Origin: Micromonospora globispora
GTDB lineage: Bacteria > Actinomycetota > Actinomycetes > Mycobacteriales > Micromonosporaceae
DNA: 35,491 nt
Direction: 5' to 3'
Assembly: GCF_003857015.1 (NCBI RefSeq)
Contig: NZ_QGGF01000221.1
Span: 1 to 35,491, forward strand
Shown here: positions 22,711 to 31,014 of the stretch, one piece after another
Layout of the letters: the number at the start of each line of letters is the position of its first letter
Position numbering within the stretch: the first letter of the stretch is position 1
The notes under the pieces: model-generated
The model's input: only the letters and a program-made list of their open reading frames with translations
What the model was told of the DNA's origin: nothing
Databases searched by the model: none
Made by a program: the position numbers and the translations under genes

Positions 22711-23609
22711 CTGACACCAGCCTCGACCCGGGACGCTTCCGGCAGGAGTTCACCCACGTCCGCGGCTTCCGCCAGGCCTTCATCCGCGAGGGACTCAGCG
22801 GCAAACCGCTGCTGCTGGTCCACGGATGGCCCGAGACGAGCCGGATCTGGTGGCGCAACATCGAGCCACTCGCCCGGGCCGGCTTCGAGGTCATCGTGCC
22901 GGACCTGCGCGGGCACGGCTCCTCCGAGCCCGGGCCTGACGGCCACCACGACGTCCCGAGCCACAGCCGGGACCTGTCCACGCTTGTGACCGCGCTCGGC
23001 CACCGCTCGGTGGTGGCGCTGGGCGGCGACCTCGGCGGCGTCGTCATCCAGGACATGAGCGCACGCTACCCGGGCCTGATCGACCGGGCGATCCTGTTCA
23101 ACACAAGGCTCCCGTACGACAAGGCCAGCATGGCCGGCCTGGCCACCCGGCCGCCGAGGGAGGTGGGCGACTACTACCGGCGCCAGGGCCTCGACGCCGA
23201 CGCACTGGTGGCCGAACTCCGCACCCGGCAGGAGCGCCGCGACTACATCGCCACGTTCTACGGGTCGCGGCTGTGGGCGCATCCAGGATCGTTCGACCAG
23301 GCGGCGGTGGACTTCATGACCGAGCCCTTCGCCGACGCGCGACAACTGCGGGCCGGCTTCGGCTTCTACGAGAGCCTGCTCACGAACTCCCGGCTCAGCG
23401 AGCCCATGCAGCTGCCGTTGCCGAACCCGCTCCCCACGATGATCCTCTTCGGGGCCTCCGACGTGGTGATGTACCCCGAGTTCGACCGGATGGCGGCCGT
23501 AGTCTTCCCCGACCACGTCGGCCCGTTCCTGCTGCGCGACTGCGGCCACTTCGTCCAGTGGGAAGCGGCGAGCCAGCTGAACACCGCGGTCACCGCCTGG
23601 TGCTCCTGA
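22707..23609 (+). CDS. Epoxide-hydrolase-like alpha/beta hydrolase
   Basis: A 300-residue alpha/beta-fold enzyme whose nucleophile elbow is GGDLGG, with Asp108 in place of Ser. The oxyanion-hole motif is HGWPE at 39-43, PDLRGHG follows at about 65-71, and a late DCGHFVQWE carries the probable catalytic His281. The Asp nucleophile, HGxP and CGHFxQxE pattern is shared by epoxide hydrolases, haloalkane dehalogenases and fluoroacetate dehalogenases. Epoxide hydrolase is favoured by the neighbouring oxygenases, but a dehalogenase is not excluded. Its ATG overlaps the stop of the frameshifted SnoaL gene. Its 3' end overlaps the convergent CoA-transferase gene by 20 bp. Confidence 0.85.
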   Translation: MTDTSLDPGRFRQEFTHVRGFRQAFIREGLSGKPLLLVHGWPETSRIWWRNIEPLARAGFEVIVPDLRGHGSSEPGPDGHHDVPSHSRDLSTLVTALGHRSVVALGGDLGGVVIQDMSARYPGLIDRAILFNTRLPYDKASMAGLATRPPREVGDYYRRQGLDADALVAELRTRQERRDYIATFYGSRLWAHPGSFDQAAVDFMTEPFADARQLRAGFGFYESLLTNSRLSEPMQLPLPNPLPTMILFGASDVVMYPEFDRMAAVVFPDHVGPFLLRDCGHFVQWEAASQLNTAVTAWCS

Positions 23610-24792
23610 GCGCCGCTAGGCTTTTCATCAGCGAACCAGTCGGGTCCTCCGGGGCGAAGCCCAACCAGGCAATTACCTCGTCGGTGTCCTGCCCCAGCGC
23701 CGGTACCCGACCCATCCGGGTCGGCCACGCGCCGGCGCCGGTCGGGGACTCCAGCGCGACCAGCGGACCGGCCTCCGAGTCAATCTGCCGTACCCGGTCC
23801 CGGGCGATCAGCTGGGGATGGTCGGCCAACCGCTGCGGCGGGCTCTGCTGCGCGTGTGCGATCTGGGCCTGGTTCAGCAGGCGAACCGCCGCCTCGGACG
23901 TCAGCTGCCCGAACCGGGTCTCGATGAGGCCGATGAGCTCGTCGCGGTGGGCCATCCGAGCCGGGTTGGTGGCGAACCGTTCGTCGGTGGCCAGCGCGGC
24001 ATCGCCCAGGACGATCTCCGCGAATCGGGCCCACTCGCGGTTGTTCTGCACGGCGATGACCCGGCTCTCGCCGTCGCCGAGCCGCACCGGCCCGTACGGC
24101 GCGATGGAGGCGTGCGAGGCGCCTGAGCGTCGGGGCGCCGCACCGGCGTACCGGCCGTAGTAGAAGGGGAAGCCCATCCACTCTCCCAGCGATTCGAGCA
24201 TCGAGAGACGAAGTTCGCGGCCGTGGCCGGTACGGCTGCGTTCGTACAGGGCGGTCAGCACGGCGCTGAAGAGATACATCCCGGCGGCGATGTCGGCGAT
24301 CGGAATGCCGACCTTGGCCGCGCCGTCCGGGCTGCCGGTGACGTCGAGCAGGCCCGCCTCGGACTGGATGAGCAGGTCGTAGGCTCGGCGGTCGCTGTCA
24401 GGCCCGCCGTCGCCGAAGCCGGACAGGTCCCCGGTGATCAGCCCTGGCCGGGTCGCGCGTACTGCCTGAGCGCCGAAGCCGAGCCGCTCCATCGCTCCCG
24501 GCGCGAGGTTTTGCAGGAAGACGTCGCACCGGTCCAGCAGCCGGTTGAGCACCTGCCTGCCATCGGCCGACTTCAGGTCGAGGGCGACCGACTTCTTGGT
24601 GCGGTTGAGCCACACGAAGTGGGCCGACAGTCCCGCCACGACGTCGTCGTAGTCACGCGCGAAGTCGCCGGTGTCGGGTCGCTCGATCTTGATGACCTCC
24701 GCGCCGAGATCGGCCAGGTGACGCGATGCGAACGGCACCGCGACGGCCTGCTCGACCGAGACAACGACGATTCCGTCCAGGGGAAGACCCAT
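23590..24792 (-). CDS. Class III (CaiB/BaiF) CoA-transferase
   Basis: A 400-residue formyl-CoA-transferase-family protein that moves CoA between carboxylates. The catalytic Asp is probably Asp167 in GIPIADIAAG. The N-terminal VEQAVAVPFASRHLADLGAE segment and the nearby GDFARDYD and WLNRTKKSVALDLK runs are typical of the family, and recall members acting on C5 diacids such as mesaconate or itaconate. That specificity is a resemblance only. It lies downstream of the ABC importer genes but is separated from them by a strong hairpin at 24864-24898, so it may be transcribed only partly with them. No operator copy lies directly upstream. Convergent overlap with the epoxide hydrolase gene is 20 bp. 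Confidence 0.88.
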   Translation of the reverse strand: MGLPLDGIVVVSVEQAVAVPFASRHLADLGAEVIKIERPDTGDFARDYDDVVAGLSAHFVWLNRTKKSVALDLKSADGRQVLNRLLDRCDVFLQNLAPGAMERLGFGAQAVRATRPGLITGDLSGFGDGGPDSDRRAYDLLIQSEAGLLDVTGSPDGAAKVGIPIADIAAGMYLFSAVLTALYERSRTGHGRELRLSMLESLGEWMGFPFYYGRYAGAAPRRSGASHASIAPYGPVRLGDGESRVIAVQNNREWARFAEIVLGDAALATDERFATNPARMAHRDELIGLIETRFGQLTSEAAVRLLNQAQIAHAQQSPPQRLADHPQLIARDRVRQIDSEAGPLVALESPTGAGAWPTRMGRVPALGQDTDEVIAWLGFAPEDPTGSLMKSLAALRSTRR

Positions 24793-24863
24793 GATACCTG
24801 CCTTGCTCGTGACGTAACGGTCCGGCGGGGACGCGGGTCCGGCGGAACATGCGGCAGAAGCGA

Positions 24864-24898
24864 TCGAGGCCGCGCAACCCGGGGGCGCGCGGCCTCGA
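24864..24898 (-). terminator. GC-rich hairpin terminator after the importer lipoprotein gene
   Basis: Perfect 12-bp arms TCGAGGCCGCGC and GCGCGGCCTCGA flank an 11-nt loop, starting 9 nt beyond the lipoprotein stop codon (24907). There is no U-tract, as is common in actinomycetes. It may fully or partly stop transcription before the CoA-transferase gene. Confidence 0.7.
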
Positions 24899-24906
24899 CC
24901 CGGCGA

Positions 24907-26079
24907 CTACTGCGACAGGGTGATGTCCGCGGGGACGATCTTGCCGCCCTTGATCGTGTAGACGGTCTGGAAGTCGCCCTGGAGCCCGTCGTGACCCTTC
25001 GCGAAGCTGATCGGCGCTCCGTCACGACCCTGTGCGCCCTCGTACGGGGGCAGCGCCTCCAGGGCCTTGACCAGCGCGTCACCGAATTCGCCCTTGGATG
25101 CCTTCAGCGCGAGGGCGAGGATGTGCACGGCGTCGTAGGTGGCCGAGCCGGTGTCGGAGTAGGTCTTCTCCGCCCCGAACTCCTTCTCGTAGGCGGCGAT
25201 GAACTTCTGGTATCCCGGGCGGTTGACGTCGCGAGACTGCACGAAATACCCGCCTAGCGCGTCGAAGGCTGCCGAGCCGATCGCGATGGCATCCGGCGAA
25301 CCGGTGCCGCTCATGCCCACCACATGCTTCTTCAGGCCCTGCTCGAGCATCGTCTTGGGGATCAGCCCGTAGTCCGCGTTACCGGAACCCGCGATCAGCA
25401 CCGCTTCCGGATTGGTCTTCGCGATCGATCGGACCGGGCCGGACATGTCGGTTGATCCCAGGGTGTACTGGACGGCCGAGAAGGTGATGCCGCGCTCCTT
25501 GGCGCGCGTCTGGTAGGAATCGCGCAGCGCCGGACCGACGCCGCCGTTGTCGTAGAGGATGCCGATCGACTTCGCGCCCAGGGCGTTGGCGATGTCGACC
25601 ACGGCGTTCGCGGTCTGCGACGTGGTGGCGGCGATCCGGAAGGAGTACTCCGCGCCGTCGGTCACGCCGGCCGCCGCGGACGCGGGGTTGATGTACACGG
25701 TCTTCGTCCGCTCCGCGACCTCCCGGATGGCCAGGCCCTCCGCGCTGGAAAGACCGCCGATGACGGCGGACGCCTTGTCGACCGTGATCGCCCGCTGGGC
25801 GACCTTGGCCGCCGTCTCGGCGGTCAACTTGTCGTCGTACACCTCCACCGAGAGCTGCTTGCCGTCGATGCCACCCGCGGCGTTGACCTCCTTGACGGCC
25901 AGCTTCGCCCCGTTCACGATCTGCTTGGCGGCGTCGGCCGAGGGCCCGGTCAGCGGCGCGATCACCGCGATCTTGATGGTCTCCGATGACGAGTCACCTC
26001 CCCCGGAGCAAGCCGTCATTGGTAGCAGCGCACAGACGGCGAGCGCCAGGCTCGCGAAACTCTTACTCCGGATATTCAC
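24907..26079 (-). CDS. ABC importer substrate-binding lipoprotein (LivJ/LivK-type)
   Basis: A 390-residue extracytoplasmic binding protein of the branched-chain-amino-acid type. The N-terminus has a basic start, a hydrophobic stretch and the lipobox PMTAC with Cys24 as lipid-anchor, followed by a Gly/Ser linker. The mature part opens IKIAVIAPLTGPSADAAKQIV and contains EVNAAGGIDG, hallmarks of this fold. Family members bind amino acids, amides, aromatic acids or other small carboxylates, so the ligand here may be the cluster's substrate. The GTG at 26079 has AAGGGAG 5 nt upstream; the GTG at 26085 overlaps the LivF stop but sits on top of that site. It is the last gene of the importer set, before a terminator hairpin. 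Confidence 0.9.
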   Translation of the reverse strand: MNIRSKSFASLALAVCALLPMTACSGGGDSSSETIKIAVIAPLTGPSADAAKQIVNGAKLAVKEVNAAGGIDGKQLSVEVYDDKLTAETAAKVAQRAITVDKASAVIGGLSSAEGLAIREVAERTKTVYINPASAAAGVTDGAEYSFRIAATTSQTANAVVDIANALGAKSIGILYDNGGVGPALRDSYQTRAKERGITFSAVQYTLGSTDMSGPVRSIAKTNPEAVLIAGSGNADYGLIPKTMLEQGLKKHVVGMSGTGSPDAIAIGSAAFDALGGYFVQSRDVNRPGYQKFIAAYEKEFGAEKTYSDTGSATYDAVHILALALKASKGEFGDALVKALEALPPYEGAQGRDGAPISFAKGHDGLQGDFQTVYTIKGGKIVPADITLSQ

Positions 26080-26081
26080 GG

Positions 26082-26858
26082 TCACTCCCTTGTCATTGTC
26101 AGTTCTGTGTGGGGTTGGGTGTCCCGAAGCTCGGAACCTCCGAAGTAGGCCCGCTCGACCTCGGCGGCGGACAGGTCTGCGGTGGGGCCGGACAGCACGC
26201 TGACGCCGTCCCTGATGACAATCAGCCGGTTGCACAGCCCACGCAGGTGCTGGTCGTTCTGCTCCACGACCAGCATCGACATCCCTGTGGAACGGAACTC
26301 CTCGAGCGCCTGGTAGATCCGGTCGACCACCACGGGAGCGAGACCCAGGGATGGCTCGTCCAGGATGAGCAGCCGTGGCGCGGTGATCAGGGCGCGGGAG
26401 AGTGAGAGCATCTGTTGCTCACCGCCCGAGAGCAACCCGGCGAGTTGGGACGACCGCTCCTCGAGTACCGGGAACATGTCGTAGATCAGGCCCTCGTGCC
26501 GGGCCACCACCCGGCTCGCCCGCCGGAAGGTGAGCGACCGCGCCGCGAGCAGCAGGTTCTGCCGCACCGTCAGGGTCTTGATGACCTGGTGGCCCTCGGG
26601 CAGCAGCACCAAACCGTTGCGCGCGCGCTGCGCCGGAGACATGCGCCCCAGATCGTCGCCACCGAACCGGCACACCCCCGCCGCGAGCGGCAGGCCGCCA
26701 CTGATCGCCCGCAGCAGGGTCGACTTGCCGGCACCGTTCATGCCGACGACGCCGACGGCGTCACCCGCGGCGACATCGAGATCGATGCCGCGGATGGCCA
26801 GCACGCCTCTCCGGTATCCGACGGCGACACCGCGGAGGCTCAACAGTTGCTCAGACAC
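26082..26858 (-). CDS. ABC importer ATPase, LivF-type
   Basis: A 258-residue ATP-binding protein. It has Walker A GMNGAGKST, the signature LSGGEQQ, Walker B LLILDEPS and the LivF-like LPEGHQVIKTLTVRQNL segment. With the LivG-like domain encoded upstream it would power uptake through the LivH/LivM channel. The GTG at 26858 overlaps the end of the LivM-LivG gene by 8 nt and has GGAGGT close upstream; longer readings extend into that gene. The stop is adjacent to the lipoprotein start, so the importer is one translationally linked set. Confidence 0.92.
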   Translation of the reverse strand: MSEQLLSLRGVAVGYRRGVLAIRGIDLDVAAGDAVGVVGMNGAGKSTLLRAISGGLPLAAGVCRFGGDDLGRMSPAQRARNGLVLLPEGHQVIKTLTVRQNLLLAARSLTFRRASRVVARHEGLIYDMFPVLEERSSQLAGLLSGGEQQMLSLSRALITAPRLLILDEPSLGLAPVVVDRIYQALEEFRSTGMSMLVVEQNDQHLRGLCNRLIVIRDGVSVLSGPTADLSAAEVERAYFGGSELRDTQPHTELTMTRE

Positions 26859-28656
26859 GGGCACCTCCAGCCGAACCGAGATATGCCTCGATGACGCGGT
26901 TGTGTGCGAGAACGTCGGCGGGCTCACCCTCGACGATCAGCTCTCCCTGGGCCATCACGGCGAGGTGATCGCTGGCCTGGGCCACGAACGCGATGTTGTG
27001 GTCGATCAGCAGGGTGGCCAGGCCACGCTCCCGGAGCCGCTTCAGCACTGCGCGGAGTTCCTCGCGCTCCTCGGTGGTGAGCCCGGCGCCCGGCTCATCG
27101 AGCAGCAGGACGCTCGGTCTGAGCATGAGGTTCCGCGCGATCTCGGCGAGCCGCTGCACGCCGTACGGCTGCTCGGCGGCGCGCCCGTCGGCACGGTGGC
27201 CGATGCCCAACTCGTTGAGCAGGTGCAGTGCCTCCGCCCGGTGGTCGGCATCGTCTCGGCGGGTCGCCCCGCCGTAGACCATCTGCCGAGCCAGGCCGGC
27301 CTTCGAGCGAATCTCGCCGCCCACCATCACGTTCTCCAGGAGCGTGAGGTGGGGTACGAGGGTCGGCAGTTGGAAGGTACGGGCGATGCCGGCCCGGCGT
27401 ACGGCGTCTGGTCGGTGGCGGTCCAGGGTCTCACCGCTGAGCAGCACCTCACCCGAGGTGGACGCCACCTCGCCGGTCACCGCGTTGAACAGGCTCGTCT
27501 TGCCGGCGCCGTTCGGCCCGACCAGGCCGACCACGCGTCCGGGATCGACCCGTAGACTCACGCCGTGCACCGCGCGCACTCCGCCGAACTGCACGGAGAC
27601 GTCCCGGATCTCCAAGGAGGCCTGTGGCTGTTCATCGACGGGTATCGGTTCCGGCGGTGCCGCGGCCGGCTGGTCGGAGCGCGGCCCGGGGGTTCGGCGC
27701 CGCGCGGAGACCAGGCTTTTGACCATGCCGACGATGCCCTGCCGCCCCACGGACATCAGCACGACGACGGCCAGCCCGTAGACGAGGTTCTCTGCGCGTC
27801 CGAGGTGTACGCCGATCTCGGCCATCGCCACCAGCGCGATGACCCCCAGGATCGGGCCGAGGAACGTGCCGGCGCCGCCGAGGACGGTGGCGAGCAGCAG
27901 CTGGATCAGTCGGTCGAACGAAAACGCCTCCGGGGAGATGGTCAGCTGGAAGTGCGCGTACATCGAGCCGGCCAGGCCGGCGAGCCCGCTGGAGAGCGCG
28001 AACACGCTGATCCGCAGCTTCCCGGCGTCGATCCCTGAGCCGGCCAGCGCGTTCGGGGTTTCCCGCAGGGTCACCAGCTTGCGTCCGTACGCCGACCGGC
28101 TGATCCGCCAGGTCAGTTCGACGACCGCCCAGACGATGGCGACACACAGCCACAGGAAGCTGACGCTGCCCCCGACGAAGGTCAGCTCCCCGCTCGATGG
28201 GGGCGTGATCGCGTAGATGCCGCCGGTACCACCGGTGACCGACGTCCACTGGGCGATGATCTCCGACACGGCTACCGCGAAGGCCAACGTCGCGATGGCG
28301 AGGAAGATGTCACGCAGATGGCTCACCGGCATGATGACGATCGCGCCGATCGCGGCGGCCACCAGGACTCCGAATGGCGTCGCGAGCCAGAAGGACCAGC
28401 CCCAGTGCAGTTCGGCGTAGACGCTCGCGTACGCGCCGATTCCGTAGAACGCGATGCTGGCCATGGAGAAGAGCCCGGCGTATCCGAAGACGATGTTGAA
28501 GCTCGCCGTCAGGACATAGGCCACCGCCGCGCTGGTCAGCAGAAAAATCCAGTAGTCGTTGTTCGATGCCGTGAGCACGAGCAGAACGAGGACGACGGGT
28601 ATCGCGAGGTGCACGAGCCCGGGCGACTTCGTCACTCGGGCGAAGAGGGCCGGCAT
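26851..28656 (-). CDS. LivM permease fused to LivG ATPase
   Basis: A 601-residue protein made of two ABC-importer subunits. Residues 1 to about 315 are a LivM-type permease with about nine hydrophobic segments, including FNIVFGYAGLFSMASIAFYGIGAY and LLATVLGGAGTFLGP. A Pro-rich linker (about 318-340) leads to a LivG-type ATPase with Walker A GPNGAGKTS, a degenerate signature PYGVQRLAEIARNL and Walker B LLLDEPGAGL. Such M-G fusions are known in actinomycetes. The gene follows LivH by 4 nt and overlaps LivF by 8 nt. With LivF and the lipoprotein it forms a complete high-affinity uptake system. Confidence 0.92.
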   Translation of the reverse strand: MPALFARVTKSPGLVHLAIPVVLVLLVLTASNNDYWIFLLTSAAVAYVLTASFNIVFGYAGLFSMASIAFYGIGAYASVYAELHWGWSFWLATPFGVLVAAAIGAIVIMPVSHLRDIFLAIATLAFAVAVSEIIAQWTSVTGGTGGIYAITPPSSGELTFVGGSVSFLWLCVAIVWAVVELTWRISRSAYGRKLVTLRETPNALAGSGIDAGKLRISVFALSSGLAGLAGSMYAHFQLTISPEAFSFDRLIQLLLATVLGGAGTFLGPILGVIALVAMAEIGVHLGRAENLVYGLAVVVLMSVGRQGIVGMVKSLVSARRRTPGPRSDQPAAAPPEPIPVDEQPQASLEIRDVSVQFGGVRAVHGVSLRVDPGRVVGLVGPNGAGKTSLFNAVTGEVASTSGEVLLSGETLDRHRPDAVRRAGIARTFQLPTLVPHLTLLENVMVGGEIRSKAGLARQMVYGGATRRDDADHRAEALHLLNELGIGHRADGRAAEQPYGVQRLAEIARNLMLRPSVLLLDEPGAGLTTEEREELRAVLKRLRERGLATLLIDHNIAFVAQASDHLAVMAQGELIVEGEPADVLAHNRVIEAYLGSAGGARV

Positions 28657-28660
28657 ACTG

Positions 28661-29515
28661 TCACGTCCTGTCTGCGGTGAGTTTGGACTGGAAGATTCCC
28701 TGAGGTCGTACGAGCAGCCCGAGCAAGAGCAGAATGAGAATCGGAGTAAGGACGAAGTTCGAGTTGACGTACTGCTGGCACACGGCGGTCACGGTCGCGA
28801 CCGCGAGCACGCCGAGCGAGGAGGCGGCCAGGCCACCGATGCCGCCAAGCACGGCACCGATGATCGCCAGATTGAGCAGTTGCATGGACAGCGGTCCGGA
28901 GATGCTGGCCAGCCCGACCTGGAGAATTCCGGTCACCGCGCAGCACGCGCCGGCGACGCCCCAGGCGAGGAGGTGGAAGCCGCGCGGGCGGATGCCGTAG
29001 AGCTGGGCGAGGTTCTCGTCGCCGGCACAGGCCTCCATCGTGCGGCCGATCATCGTCCGGTCGAACACGATCACGACCAGGACGGTGATGCCGATGCCGA
29101 TGCCGATGGCGATCAGCCGCTGGTAGGCCAGGTTCACCCCGGCGAACTGGACGGCTCCCTCCACCCAGGCATTGGCCGCCTCGGCCGATCCGCCAAAGAT
29201 CATTTCGCCGGCTGCCTGCAGCGCCAGCGCGAAGCCGAGGGTGGCCAGAGCGATTCCGACGGGCGGAACCTTCATGTACTGCGCCGGCAGGACCGAGGTC
29301 AGGTAGCCCACCACCCCCACCAGGCAGCCGAGCAGCAGCGTGATGATCACGCCCGGGACAGAGTTGTCGAAGCTGGCCGCGCAGTAGCCGAGGAAGACGC
29401 TCATCGTGCCGGCGGCGAAGTTGATGACTTTGCTCAGCCGGTAGACGAGGGCGACGCCGACCGCCAGCGGCGCGAGCACACCAGCCTGGGACAGGATGAT
29501 CAGGATCGTCTGCAT
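28661..29515 (-). CDS. ABC importer permease, LivH-type
   Basis: A 284-residue membrane protein with about eight hydrophobic segments. It shows the family features GVALVYRLSKVINFAAGTMSVFLGY in the first third, TMIGRTMEACAGDENLAQLYGI in the cytoplasmic loop that touches the ATPase, and GAVLGGIGGLAASSLGVL. It pairs with the LivM half of the fused protein. The ATG at 29515 comes 6 nt after the stop of the SnoaL-like gene, and no strong ribosome-binding site is seen, so coupling to the upstream gene is likely. Confidence 0.9.
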   Translation of the reverse strand: MQTILIILSQAGVLAPLAVGVALVYRLSKVINFAAGTMSVFLGYCAASFDNSVPGVIITLLLGCLVGVVGYLTSVLPAQYMKVPPVGIALATLGFALALQAAGEMIFGGSAEAANAWVEGAVQFAGVNLAYQRLIAIGIGIGITVLVVIVFDRTMIGRTMEACAGDENLAQLYGIRPRGFHLLAWGVAGACCAVTGILQVGLASISGPLSMQLLNLAIIGAVLGGIGGLAASSLGVLAVATVTAVCQQYVNSNFVLTPILILLLLGLLVRPQGIFQSKLTADRT

Positions 29516-29521
29516 GGCGGG

Positions 29522-29929
29522 TCAGTTCGTGGGCAGGTCGAGAAGGAAGCTGACCTCGTGCCGGACGAGCTTCCACTCATCGCTGTGCCAGCGCATCCGG
29601 GTCCGGTACGCGCCGACCATTTCGGTGGTGGCCAGGCCGCCCGCGACACGAAGGTGGGTGAAGTCGGCCCGCATTGCGGCATGGTCACCGTCAACGTCCA
29701 CCCGGACGTTGGTGATCAGGTGCCGCGCTGTGCTCGGCTCGCCGTCGACGCGTGCCTTGGTCAGGTAGGCGTAGATCCCCTTGGGACCCACGTGCTCCTC
29801 CCCCCGGACGGCCATGACACCGTCGTCGGCGAAGAGTTCCGACCACTCCCTGATCCGCCCGTCGTCCACGCGATGGGCGTACTCGGCATACATCTGCAGA
29901 GCCATCAGCTCCCTGGGCATGGAACCCAC
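29522..29929 (-). CDS. SnoaL-like (NTF2-fold) protein, first gene of importer unit
   Basis: A 135-residue NTF2-fold protein with helix MYAEYAHRVDDG, the ELFADDGVMAV segment, and late strands RTRMRWHSDEWKLVRHEVSF. It is the shortest of three SnoaL-like proteins in the window. The GTG at 29929 is preferred because GGAGGT lies 6 nt upstream; the in-frame ATG at 29953 has no such site and lies closer to the operator. The gene heads the leftward importer operon, with a shared operator copy 42 bp upstream. A dehydratase, isomerase or small-subunit role is possible; nothing visible decides between them. Confidence 0.8.
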   Translation of the reverse strand: MGSMPRELMALQMYAEYAHRVDDGRIREWSELFADDGVMAVRGEEHVGPKGIYAYLTKARVDGEPSTARHLITNVRVDVDGDHAAMRADFTHLRVAGGLATTEMVGAYRTRMRWHSDEWKLVRHEVSFLLDLPTN

Positions 29930-29971
29930 CGTCGGACCTCCGAGCGTCGCCATGTTTAACGGTGAATAAAA

Positions 29972-29987
29972 TCTAATGCGGATTAGG
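29972..29987. promoter_or_regulatory. Candidate TetR operator, site 5
   Basis: TCTAATGCGGATTAGG matches 11 of 12 arm positions of the shared motif. It lies upstream of the SnoaL-like gene that heads the importer operon, placing substrate uptake under the same control as the catabolic genes. Confidence 0.72.
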
Positions 29988-30125
29988 GACTTGTCAAGGG
30001 CCTGTTACGGTCGTGATCAGGCGGATTCCGCACGCGGCCCCGGCCGGGCACTCCTGGCCCGCAGGCCGCCCCGGCCCGTCGCCGTCGACGCTCGGTCGTC
30101 GCCATCGCGCGGACAGCACAGCGCT

Positions 30126-30161
30126 CCGGACGCCCGCGGCTCGATCGCCGCGGGCGTCCGG
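30126..30161 (-). terminator. Strong hairpin terminator after crotonase genes
   Basis: A perfect 14-bp inverted repeat (CCGGACGCCCGCGG and its complement) with an 8-nt loop begins 13 nt beyond the stop codon at 30175. It closes the leftward two-crotonase unit and insulates the importer promoter region. The remaining bases from 29988 to 30125 hold no gene that I can support. Confidence 0.82.
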
Positions 30162-30174
30162 TCATTGGGGGCAA

Positions 30175-31014
30175 TCAGTCCGGCAGACCGCGCTGCCGGC
30201 CCTGGATCGGCGAGGCTCCCGAGCGCACCCTGGCCGCCCGACTATCGGCGACCTGCCGGGCAACGTGCGTCTGGTGGCTGAAGGAGTGGCTGGCAAAGTG
30301 ATACGCCGCGAAGTCCCGCCGCCCGCGCCGCTCCTCCATGAAGGTGAAGCTGGCCTTGGAGAGTTCCAGCGTCTCCCGGGGGATGCGCACGAGCTTCGCC
30401 ACCACCGAGCGCACCTTCGCGTCAAGCTCGTCCACCGGGACCACCCAGTTGACGAAGCCCAGCCGCTTGGCCTCGTCCGCGGTCAACCGCTCGTCGAGCC
30501 AAAGCGCCTGCTTCGCCCGGCGCTCACCCAGCCGCCAAGCGAAGTGCGGCACCTCGGCGTCGTTGAGTGCCATCGCGGAGATGATCGGCGAGCCGAACAC
30601 CGCGTCCTCGGCTGCCACCACGAGATCCGCTGCCGCGGCGAACATCAGCCCGGCCGCGAGGCAGCTGCCCTGCACCTGGCAGATCGTCGGCACCGGAAGC
30701 TCCTGGATCAGCTGCACCGGCTCGACGAAAAGCCGCATCTCCCACCGGCGGCGCCCCTCCGCCGTGCTGATCGCCTCCGCGTAGTCGTCGTTGACGACGA
30801 TCTCGCGCAGGTCGTGCCCGGAGGTGAAGGAACGCCCTGCCCCGCGCAGGACGACAGTCCTGAGGTCGGCGTCCTGCGCGGCGTCCCGCAGCGCGTCCCG
30901 CAGCAGCTCGAGCATCTCGGCGTTCTGGGCGTTGTGCTTCTCCGGCCGGTTCAGGGTGAGCCACAGGACCCCGTCGCACCGCTCGACGAGGAGCGGCGCG
31001 GTCGGAGCGGTCAT
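30175..31014 (-). CDS. Enoyl-CoA hydratase/isomerase (crotonase family)
   Basis: A 279-residue crotonase. The first oxyanion segment is RSFTSGHDL and the second is GSCLAAGLMFAAAADLVVAAE. The region that normally carries the second catalytic Glu (GLxPxxG) reads ISAMALNDAEVPHF here, so the acid/base pair is atypical, and hydration should not be assumed; isomerase or hydrolase activity is possible. The C-terminal 35 residues are rich in Arg, His and Ser. The ATG at 31014 overlaps the stop of the upstream crotonase (ATGA). A strong terminator follows. The pair probably acts in consecutive steps or as a hetero-oligomer. Confidence 0.87.
   Translation of the reverse strand: MTAPTAPLLVERCDGVLWLTLNRPEKHNAQNAEMLELLRDALRDAAQDADLRTVVLRGAGRSFTSGHDLREIVVNDDYAEAISTAEGRRRWEMRLFVEPVQLIQELPVPTICQVQGSCLAAGLMFAAAADLVVAAEDAVFGSPIISAMALNDAEVPHFAWRLGERRAKQALWLDERLTADEAKRLGFVNWVVPVDELDAKVRSVVAKLVRIPRETLELSKASFTFMEERRGRRDFAAYHFASHSFSHQTHVARQVADSRAARVRSGASPIQGRQRGLPD

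Noticed and set aside
28559..29959. 466-codon plus-strand frame opposite LivH and SnoaL-like genes
   Set aside because: Composition is rich in His, Asp, Gln and Arg, as expected for the complement of membrane-protein coding sequence.
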